A model generated the notes under the pieces. The model did no database searches and was not told where the DNA came from. It worked only from the letters and a program-made list of their open reading frames with translations. Of a stretch of 37,367 nucleotides of DNA, positions 16,422 to 25,739 are shown piece by piece; within the stretch, counting starts at the first letter, position 1; the number at the start of each line of letters is the position of its first letter. Source of the stretch: Nitrospinota bacterium (GTDB lineage: Bacteria; Nitrospinota; Nitrospinia; JACRGO01); assembly GCA_016212295.1 (NCBI GenBank), contig JACRGO010000199.1:1-37367 (forward strand). Reading direction: 5' to 3'. Position numbers and translations under genes: made by a program.

Positions 16422-16727
16422 CTGTCTTGAAAAAATATTAAGGCTTGCTTGCAAATTGCCGGAGAAATCCTTAACACACCCCGGCCTTCGGCCACCCCTC
16501 TCAAGAGGGGAATCTATAGATGATGGCGCCTTTTTAGCAGGCAACTATGGGATTAACTAACTATGAATCGTGGCAAGCCGCTGGAAATCATGCTGGCGGT
16601 GACTAAAAAATTTATTCCTTTAAAAATTCCCCTCTTGAGAGGGGTGGCCGAAGGCCGGGGTGTGTTAAGGGGCTTCTTATTCAGGCCTCATATTCTCGCT
16701 TCAGTATAAACATTTTTTTCAAGACAG
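16422..16727. mobile_element. 306-bp MITE-like element with 14-bp TIRs and 45-bp perfect internal inverted repeats
   Basis: CTGTCTTGAAAAAA (16422-16435) / TTTTTTCAAGACAG (16714-16727); CCTTAACACACCCCGGCCTTCGGCCACCCCTCTCAAGAGGGGAAT (16469-16513) / perfect reverse complement (16626-16670). Confidence 0.75.
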
Positions 16728-16793
16728 CTCCTTAGTCGTCTTAATACATCGAAATTTATTTTGATTGCGGCCATGTCGCGCTAGGATATCTCC

Positions 16794-17576
16794 ATGGAAA
16801 AGAGAGTTTTGATAGTTGATGACGACGAGGACACCCAAATGCTGTTGGACGCCGTTCTCAAGAAAGAAGGGTGGATAACCTCTCAGGCCTGGAACGGCGA
16901 GCAGTGCCTGTCCATGCTGGAAGAGGTTTCCCCTGATGTGATTCTTCTTGATTATAGCATGCCGGGCATGGATGGAAGGGAAGTCCTCTTTAAAATAAAA
17001 GAGAAAGGCTGCAATATTCCTGTCATCGCCATTACGGCGTTTACCATTGAAAAACTTCCCAGGGATTTTTTGGAATTGGGGGCCTTTGATTTTCTTTCCA
17101 AGCCGCTGAAAAAATCCGATCTTGTTTTTTCAACCACCAAGGCATTCAACTATAAGACCCTTTGGGACCAGTTGGCGAAATACAAGGAAAAGGATTACGA
17201 CTTTACCCACCTGGAAGAAAATTTAGCCAAGATAGCCAGCGGAGACCCCAGCCTGGAAATGGGGAGATATATGCTGCTGGAAAGGCAAAAATCCTATGGG
17301 CTTGAACAATTTTTTTCTTTTTTTGTTGGCAGAAGGCGGGAACTGCAAAACAATGTCTTGAAACTTGAGCAATTTGTTGATTCCCTGGATTCCGGGGAAT
17401 CGGAGGAGGCCAAGGCCGCCTGCGGTTCCATTTCCGAGATTCTTGACGCCTACTATATTGCTGTTGAAAAGACCGCTGCCCTTTTGGACGAATTGAAATC
17501 GCGCGAGGAGCGGTTCAAGAAGGAAGACGAGGACAGGAAAATTTCAAGTCAATATAAACCGGAAGAGGACCAGTAG
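16794..17576 (+). CDS. Response regulator (REC) with uncharacterised helical C-terminal extension
   Basis: RVLIVDDDEDTQMLLDAVLKKEGW…DVILLDYSMPGMDG…VIAITAF…LSKPLKKSDLV; no known DNA-binding/GGDEF motif. Confidence 0.85.
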   Translation: MEKRVLIVDDDEDTQMLLDAVLKKEGWITSQAWNGEQCLSMLEEVSPDVILLDYSMPGMDGREVLFKIKEKGCNIPVIAITAFTIEKLPRDFLELGAFDFLSKPLKKSDLVFSTTKAFNYKTLWDQLAKYKEKDYDFTHLEENLAKIASGDPSLEMGRYMLLERQKSYGLEQFFSFFVGRRRELQNNVLKLEQFVDSLDSGESEEAKAACGSISEILDAYYIAVEKTAALLDELKSREERFKKEDEDRKISSQYKPEEDQ

Positions 17577-17833
17577 CCGCGAAGCGCGCGAAGGCCGCGA
17601 AGAAAAAAATCCGTTTCAAGATTACCTAAGCTTACCTCATTATTTTTAATTGCGTTTTTTCTCGAAGTATTCATTAAGAACATGGCTTCTCAAATTGATT
17701 AATGAAAAGGCCGGAACCACGAATTAACACTAATATTTAATGAAAACATACTTTAACAATTAGTGTTCATTCGTGTCCATTAGTGGTTCCTAAGCTTTTG
17801 TTTTGTAAAGAAACACCTTGAAATTCCGATACG

Positions 17834-18592
17834 ATGAAGCCAACTGACGAGCATTCGTTCTTGTACGGGATTCAACCCGTTTCGGAGGCGTTGAACTCCG
17901 ACCCTTGCCTTGTAAAAAAAATCCTTGTTTGCGGCGGAAAGAACAATCCCAAGCTCGCGTGGATATTGGAAGAGTCGCGGAAGAAAGGCATAGCGGTTTC
18001 GGAGATGGAAAAAAAAAACCTTGAAAAAGACTTCGGAATTTTGTATCATCAAGGGGTCATCGGCCTCATATCGGCTTTCCAATATATTTCCATAGAAGAT
18101 TTAGTTCAACAGGCATTTCAAAAAACACCGGCGCCGGCCATAGCTTTATTGGATGGCATAACTGATCCAGGCAACTTGGGCGGGGTTATTCGTTCCGCGG
18201 AAGCATTAGGGCTGCAAGGCATCGTTATTCCTAAAAACAGGTCCGCCTCCATCTCTCCGGCGGTTTACAAAAGGTCCGCTGGTTCGGTTTATCATATTCC
18301 AATTTCACGAGTCACCAATTTATCTCAAACCATTGAGTATCTGAAGAAGGAAGGATTTTGGATTATCGGCGCTGACGCCGGGACAGGCGCTCCGGCTTGG
18401 GACCGCGATATGAAAGGTCCAGTGGCCGTTATTCTGGGCTCCGAGGACAAGGGACTGAGAAGGTTGACTTCAAAATCATGTGATTTTTCCATTTCCATAC
18501 CAATGGAAGGGAAAACAAAATCATTGAACGTCGCCTCCGCGGCGGCGATTATTTTTTATGAAATCAACCGCCAACGAAAACGGCTTCGCTGA
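17834..18592 (+). CDS. rlmB: 23S rRNA (guanosine-2'-O)-methyltransferase, SpoU family
   Basis: YGIQPVSEALNS…ALLDGITDPGNLGGVIRSAEALGLQGIVIPKNRSA…GSEDKGLRRLTSKSCDFSISIPMEGKTKSLNVASAAAIIFYE. Confidence 0.92.
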   Translation: MKPTDEHSFLYGIQPVSEALNSDPCLVKKILVCGGKNNPKLAWILEESRKKGIAVSEMEKKNLEKDFGILYHQGVIGLISAFQYISIEDLVQQAFQKTPAPAIALLDGITDPGNLGGVIRSAEALGLQGIVIPKNRSASISPAVYKRSAGSVYHIPISRVTNLSQTIEYLKKEGFWIIGADAGTGAPAWDRDMKGPVAVILGSEDKGLRRLTSKSCDFSISIPMEGKTKSLNVASAAAIIFYEINRQRKRLR

Positions 18593-18669
18593 ATATTTTT
18601 TCCTGGTTTTTTTTCTCCGCTGTTCTTTGTTCTATATTCATTAATCGATTTATTAAAGGAGGGTGAAAT

Positions 18670-19347
18670 ATGTTTTACCATAGAAGCAAGCGGGCCAAAT
18701 ATTTTTTTTCTTCCTTTCTAGCAATATGCCTGCTCTTTTCCCATTTTTCCTTTCTGATTCTGGAGGAGGCGGTCTACTATCAAAGAACGTCCTACCTGCG
18801 GAAAGTCTACTTTGAAAGAGCGGCCCAGAGGAAGTCGGATCAGCAAAAACTCCAAAAAATAGAGGAAAGGGACAGGATACTGAAGGCAATCAAAAGTTAC
18901 AAGCCTGATTTGAGAAGCGAAAAAGTTTCCGAATTGACTGATATCATTTGCGAGGTGGGAGGCGATTATAATTATGATCCCATCTTTCTCCTGGCGGTCA
19001 TCTTCACGGAAAGCTCCATGAGGCGCACAGCGGTTTCCAGCGCCGGCGCCATGGGGTTGATGCAGATTCGCCCTTTCGTTGGCAAGGACCTTGCCCACGA
19101 GACCAAGGTATCGTGGAACGGAAGCGATACCCTGTTGGATCCAGGTGTGAATATCAAACTTGGCGCCCATTATCTAGGAAAAATGTTTCAAAGATTCAAC
19201 GGAGACCAGAGGCTGGCCCTCGAGGCATATAATAACGGCCCGACTCTTGTAAAGGAGAGAGTAGCGGCTTACGGGGATTTTTCGTCCCCCTATTCCCAAA
19301 GAGTTTTCAGGACTTATGAAAAATTGAAAATGAACGCGAAAATTTAG
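18670..19347 (+). CDS. Lytic murein transglycosylase (SLT domain)
   Basis: AVIFTESSMRRTAVSSAGAMGLMQIRPFVGKDLA…LLDPGVNIKLGAHYLGKMFQRF…ALEAYNNGP…YSQRVFRTYEKL. Confidence 0.92.
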   Translation: MFYHRSKRAKYFFSSFLAICLLFSHFSFLILEEAVYYQRTSYLRKVYFERAAQRKSDQQKLQKIEERDRILKAIKSYKPDLRSEKVSELTDIICEVGGDYNYDPIFLLAVIFTESSMRRTAVSSAGAMGLMQIRPFVGKDLAHETKVSWNGSDTLLDPGVNIKLGAHYLGKMFQRFNGDQRLALEAYNNGPTLVKERVAAYGDFSSPYSQRVFRTYEKLKMNAKI

Positions 19348-19361
19348 GAGAGAAAAGAAAA

Positions 19362-20465
19362 ATGTTTGAAGACCAGAAAAACACATTGAAAGAACTTCAA
19401 AACAGGCTGGCCCGCCTAAGGGGCCGTCTTTGACATCGCTGAAAAAGAAGAGAATGTAGCGGAATTCGACGCCATTATTTCATCTCCCGGTTTTTGGGAC
19501 AACAAGGACAAGGCCCAGGGAATTCTGACTCAAAGGGGACAGCTCAGCAAGGCCCTCGATTCCTGGAGAGCGCTGGAAAGTTCCATGGCCGATCTGGAAA
19601 CCTTCCTTGAGATGGGAGAAGAGGAAGGCGACGAGCAGTCAGTGCTCCCCGAAATCATGCAAGGGATCAGTTCCCTCCAGGAAAAAATCCGTAAAGCGGA
19701 ACTGGCTGAAATGCTTTCCGGGGAAATGGACCCGAATAACGCCATTGTCACCATACACCCTGGCGCGGGCGGGACCGAGTCCCAGGACTGGGCCCAAATG
19801 CTCCTCAGAATGTATCTAAGGTGGGCGGAAAAAAACGGTTTTAAAACAGAGATCATCGATTACCAGCCCGGAGAAGAGGCCGGGATAAAAAGCGTTACCT
19901 TTCTTGTTAGTGGAGAGTGCGCTTACGGCTACATAAAGGCAGAAGCCGGCATACACCGGCTGGTCAGGATTTCCCCCTTTGACGCCAACAAAAGGCGCCA
20001 TACTTCCTTCGCGGCTCTTGCCGCCCTTCCAGAAATAGACGAAAATATAGAAGTGGATATAGATGAGGGTGACTTGAGAATCGACACCTTCCGCTCCAGC
20101 GGGTCCGGAGGGCAGCACGTCAACGTCACCGATTCAGCGGTCAGGATCACCCACATCCCCACCGGCATTGTCGTCCAGTGCCAGAACGAACGCTCCCAGC
20201 ACAAGAATAAAGCCTCCGCGATGAAGGTCCTTCGCGCGCGACTTTATGAACTGGAGAAGGAAAAATTATTGAACAAGAGAGAGGACATTGCCGGGGAAAA
20301 GAAGGAAATAGCCTGGGGAAGCCAGATCAGGTCCTACGTGCTCCACCCCTATCGCATGGCAAAAGACACGCGCACAGGCATGGAATCCGGAAACGTGGAC
20401 GCGGTCCTGGATGGTGACCTTAATTCCTTTATCGAGGCATTTTTGCTTAAGGGGAAAGGAGAAAA

Positions 20466-20469
<4 letters not shown>
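19362..20469 (+). CDS. prfB: Peptide chain release factor 2, +1 programmed frameshift at TGA 19431-19433
   Basis: ATG 19362, 23 codons to AGG GGC CGT CTT TGA C; shift into GAC ATC GCT GAA…; downstream frame has GGTESQDW and SGSGGQHVN. Confidence 0.96.
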
Positions 20470-21866
<1,397 letters not shown>

Positions 21867-21897
21867 AATTGAAGAGAGTATACAAAAGGAGACATCC

Positions 21898-22140
21898 ATG
21901 CAAATAAAAGTTCAGCAGTGGGGGCATAGTCTGGCTTTGCGAATTCCCAAAACATACGCAGCGGATATTAAGCTCCATAAAGGTTCTGTTGTGGATATGC
22001 TAGAAACAGAGGGAAAACTTGTAATTAAGCCGATTGAGGAGACCTTGTCTGCTCTTGAACAACTCCTCGCGAAGGTTACAAAAGAAAATATCCATCATGA
22101 GGTTGATACAGGTTTCTCCGTTGGAAACGAAATATGGTAG
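21898..22140 (+). CDS. mazE: AbrB/MazE-type antitoxin
   Basis: MQIKVQQWGHSLALRIPKTYAADIKLHKGSVVDMLETEGKLVIKP. Confidence 0.88.
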   Translation: MQIKVQQWGHSLALRIPKTYAADIKLHKGSVVDMLETEGKLVIKPIEETLSALEQLLAKVTKENIHHEVDTGFSVGNEIW

Positions 22141-22326
22141 CTCGAAAGGCACATGTCCCGGATCGAGGTGATATTGATCCCTAAAGGAACAAAGGCTTCA
22201 GGAGCCATTCCAACAGACCATGTCAAAAATCTTGACTGGAAAATCAGAAACGCTGAGTTAATCTGCAAGCTCCCTGATGAAACCACAAACGAAGTCCTTA
22301 AAAGGCTCAATACCTTGTTGAGTTAG
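22134..22326 (+). pseudogene. mazF: MazF-like toxin with large internal deletion
   Basis: MVARKAHVPDRGDI then stop in frame; +1 frame continues VILIPKGTKASGAIPTDHVKNLDWKIRNAELICKLPDETTNEVLKRLNTLLS*; catalytic core missing. Confidence 0.85.
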
Positions 22327-22377
22327 AAATACTTCGCGTCCTTGGCGGCTAATTTATCTCTTAATTTTTTTTTCAAT

Positions 22378-23358
22378 ATGAAAGAATCGCCATTCATAGC
22401 CGAATTTACCGAAGGCCAGACGGTCACCACTTTCCTGTATGTCCGGACCAGACAGGAAAAGACCACGAAAGCCGGGGAACCGTACCTGGATCTTACACTA
22501 CTGGATGCCACAGGCTCCGTATCGGCCAAGGTATGGGCAAATGTCCTGAAGGACATGGATAAAGCCGCCCTGGACGGGGCAGTCAAGGTCCAGGGCTTCG
22601 TGGAAAAATACCAGGACCGCATGCAGCTTAATATAAAGAAGATAAGGCCGGTCCAGGAGGAGGACCGGGAAAGCGGGTTCAAGGAGGAAAGACTTTTTAA
22701 GTCCACGGAATTTCCGCGCGAGGAGATGTTTTCCCGCCTTCTTGCATTTCTGGAACGGGTGGAAGATGCGCCTCTCAAGGAAATGATGAGTGTTGTGCTT
22801 CGCGATTTCAAGGACCATCTTCTTTTTCATCCAGCCTCCCGTTCTCTTCACCACGCCTTTGTCGGCGGCTTGCTGGAGCACACCCTTTCCGTGGTCCATA
22901 CCAGCGTTTATTTCGCGGAAAAATACGGACTGGACCTCGACATCATGATCTGCGGCGCCATGCTTCATGACCTGGCGAAGGTCTGGGAGATTTCAAACGA
23001 TCCCAAAAGGGATTATACAGTCAGGGGCAGGCTGCTAGGGCACGTGGTGATGGGAAGGGACCTCTTGCGCGGCTATGCCTCCAAGGTCGAGGGCCTGAAG
23101 CCTGAGACCCTGGTGCATCTGGAGCATATCATTCTGTCGCATCAGGGAGAAAGGGAATGGTCCGCGCCGGTTGTTCCCCAAACGCCGGAGGCCATGGCGG
23201 TCCACCTGGCCGACAACTCGGACGCCAAGATGGAGATGTTCAGAAAGACAGTTCTGGAAGGCGATGGCGAAGAGGACTTCCAGTACCACAAAATCCTGGA
23301 AAGATATATTTTTAAGAAGGGGACGGCGGAGTTAAAAGGCAAGTATCCGTTTTTTTGA
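22378..23358 (+). CDS. OB-fold + HD domain 3'-5' exoribonuclease, YhaM family
   Basis: YLDLTLLDATGSVSAKVWAN…HHAFVGGLLEHTLSVVHTSVYFAEKYGLDLDIMICGAMLHDLAKVWE…LGHVVMG. Confidence 0.9.
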   Translation: MKESPFIAEFTEGQTVTTFLYVRTRQEKTTKAGEPYLDLTLLDATGSVSAKVWANVLKDMDKAALDGAVKVQGFVEKYQDRMQLNIKKIRPVQEEDRESGFKEERLFKSTEFPREEMFSRLLAFLERVEDAPLKEMMSVVLRDFKDHLLFHPASRSLHHAFVGGLLEHTLSVVHTSVYFAEKYGLDLDIMICGAMLHDLAKVWEISNDPKRDYTVRGRLLGHVVMGRDLLRGYASKVEGLKPETLVHLEHIILSHQGEREWSAPVVPQTPEAMAVHLADNSDAKMEMFRKTVLEGDGEEDFQYHKILERYIFKKGTAELKGKYPFF

Positions 23359-23418
23359 TCAGCCGCCAAGGGTGCGGGATAAATTCCCGTAATAGGCGAG
23401 TAAGTATTACCGTGAATT

Positions 23419-24030
23419 CTACAGGACGCCTCTAGGCGGGAGGAGTTTTTCAATGAGGGCCTGGAGTTTTTCGATGAGGGATTTCAGGAATGAAAGCTCC
23501 TCCTTTTGCGCCTCAAGGGAGGTTTCTATCTGGGTCAGTTTCTTCTGTTGATTCCATAGGATTCGCCCCATGATCCCCATTAACGAAAGCGCAACGGTAA
23601 TGAAAAGGGCAAGCATCCACTGGAGGATATCGAATCGTCCGTTGACGGAATCATTCATGCCATCGAATCGTTTATTGACGTCATCGAACCGTTTATTGAC
23701 ATCATCGAACCGTCTATTGACGTCATCGAACCGTTTGTTCGTTGATTCCTTCAAATCATTGATCTGCTGCTGCATGGATTCCCTAAGGTCATTGATCTGT
23801 TTTTGCGTGGATTCCCTAAAATCGCTTATCTGCTGTTGAGTGGATGCCCTAAGATCGTTTACCTGCTGTTGAAGCCCAAGCTGGCCGGTTTTTAGTTCCT
23901 TGATATCGCCCCGCAAACCGGCCAGATTTTCGATGATCTCCTTGTCGCTGATCCTCGGAGCCGTTTCAACCGCGAAGGCCGGCGCGGCAAGCAGGAGCAT
24001 GAAAAATAAAATGGCGCATGGTTTTTTCAT
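23419..24030 (-). CDS. Paralogue of ORF 200-730: signal peptide, 11-aa (xxQQQINDLRE) and 7-aa (NKRFDDV) repeats, TM, coiled coil
   Basis: MKKPCAILFFMLLLAAPAFAVETAPRISDKEIIENLA…; last about 68 residues nearly identical to ORF 200-730. Confidence 0.85.
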   Translation of the reverse strand: MKKPCAILFFMLLLAAPAFAVETAPRISDKEIIENLAGLRGDIKELKTGQLGLQQQVNDLRASTQQQISDFRESTQKQINDLRESMQQQINDLKESTNKRFDDVNRRFDDVNKRFDDVNKRFDGMNDSVNGRFDILQWMLALFITVALSLMGIMGRILWNQQKKLTQIETSLEAQKEELSFLKSLIEKLQALIEKLLPPRGVL

Positions 24031-24436
24031 ACCCCCATTGTATTGGCCGGGATTGTCCATGTCAAGAACTATTCTTTTTGATTTTTGCACCCCTTTGGTG
24101 TATTTTAAAGCGGATTTATCATGCCAACGCCAGTATCAAAAAAATTTTGTAAGAAATATCCGCGCCATGTCTCTATCTTAATAAGAGTTCATAGGGTGCG
24201 GTTGTCAGAGGGCAGGAAGGGCGCGAAAGAAAAGTAAGTGTCTGTTCTGGGTTCCGGGTTGAAAGGGCGTGAAACTCCGCGTGATTAAAGGGTTTTCTAT
24301 AACCCAGAACCTTGGAACCCTGAACCCTGAACGGTTAAAAAAAATCTTTGTGGCTTTGTGTGAGACAAGTAATCTTTTTTGGATTTTAAATCTGAAATCA
24401 AAAATCTCAAATCCAAAATAAAAAAAGGGGGAGTTC

Positions 24437-25514
24437 ATGAAAAAGAGGATACTGCCAGGATCAGGAGGTTTGATTGCTTCAACTCGTTTGATTAGTTTTA
24501 TCCGTTCTCTGTGCCTTTGCGCCTCTGTGCCTTTCTTCAATTGGGCTTTGGGCTGGATTGGCCCTGCCGCCTGGGGCGGCGAAGGCATCGGAAATAACCG
24601 CGATAGCCGCAGGGAGTTATCACAGCCTGGCTGTGAAGCAAGACGGTACGGTATGGGCATGGGGGGATAATTCGAGGGGTCAGTTGGGGGACGGATCAAC
24701 TGAAAATAAAAGCTCCCCAGTCCAGGTGGTCATGTTCTCCGCCCCCACGAATGTGAAGGCCAGTGCCTCGGTTGGGAGCGTTGAGGTATCCTGGACCCCG
24801 CCCACAATGGGAACAACATCCGAGTATAAGATTTACCGCGCCAGGGGCAAGGACGAAACCAGCAACTATTCATTGGTGCAATTCGGCGTGACCGGCGAAG
24901 GGCTAATGGCGGAGGACGGGATCAACTCGCAACGGTTTTACAGTAACTCGCAACTGCCTGATGGTCATCGGTCATTAGTCAATGGTCAATTGAGCAAGTC
25001 CAAGGAAAGCTATCTGGAGATTCCCATCTACCTCAGCGCTCTGAACGACGTGAACTCCGCCCAGTTCGACGTCGCGTATCCGTCGGACAGCCTGGCGCCG
25101 GACTCGTTCGTTCTGGACAAGAAGCTTAAAAAATACTTTGACGCCAAGACGGAGTTCAGGCAAAAGGGCCTGGCTGTTGTGTCCATTGCTTACAAACAGA
25201 AGGGCCGGGCCGCTATCGGGAGCACGCGGGCGCTTGTGGGGACGCTGAGATTCAAGGTCCCGGCCTCCGGGACCGCCGGCGGGGAGATCGGTTTTTCCAG
25301 GATACATCTCTATGACCGTTTTGGCCGCGACTTTGTCCGTTCCGATCTGAAGATGAAGGTTGAGGCCAAGGGCGTGAAATTCAGCGTGAAGGGGAACGGC
25401 AAGGCATTGGCGGCCCAGGCCGCCTCCTCCGCAACCGGAACACTGACCTTCTCCCCCAAGCAAGGGAAGGTGGGGGACGAGGTGATGATTTACGGCGACT
25501 TCGGGGGGAAGTAA
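24437..25514 (+). pseudogene. Rearranged secreted modular protein: signal peptide (shifted frame), single RCC1 repeat, partial FN3, paralogous beta domain, half TIG
   Basis: Signal ORF from ATG 24437 and mature ORF from about 24492 are in different frames; SLAVKQDGTVWAWGDNSRGQLGDGST (RCC1); SYLEIPIYLSALNDV…FGRDFVRSDLKMKV matches ORF 4485-6761; ends GTLTFSPKQGKVGDEVMIYGDFGGK*. Confidence 0.65.
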
Positions 25515-25705
25515 GGGATTTGAGATTTCAGATTTCAGATTTGAGATTTCAGATTTTAGATTGGGGATTTAAAATCCAAAATAACCATTCACCGCTAAGG
25601 ACGCGAAGAGCGCCAAGAAAAAAACTTTGTGCCTTTGTGCCTTCGTGTGAGACAATCCTTTTTGGATTTAAAATCCGAAATCCGCATTCCGAAATCTAAA
25701 ATAAA
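25515..25705. repeat. Degenerate heptamer repeats (GATTTCA, GTGCCTT and AAATCCG families)
   Basis: gatttga gatttca gatttca gatttga gatttca gatttta; gtgcctttgtgccttcgtgtgaga. Confidence 0.85.
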
Positions 25706-25739
25706 AAAGGCGTTCTTCGCGCCTGATAAGGAGCAGTTT

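Noticed and set aside
17713-17790. Inverted repeat GGAACCACGAATTAACACTAAT…ATTAGTGTTCATTCGTGTCCATTAGTGGTTCC as a specific regulator of rlmB
   Set aside because: Fits the general pattern of heptamer arrays in opposite orientations; no specific regulatory evidence.
18718-19170. 150-aa ORF antisense to the lytic transglycosylase
   Set aside because: Composition typical of a reverse-complement shadow; the + strand has the conserved SLT domain.
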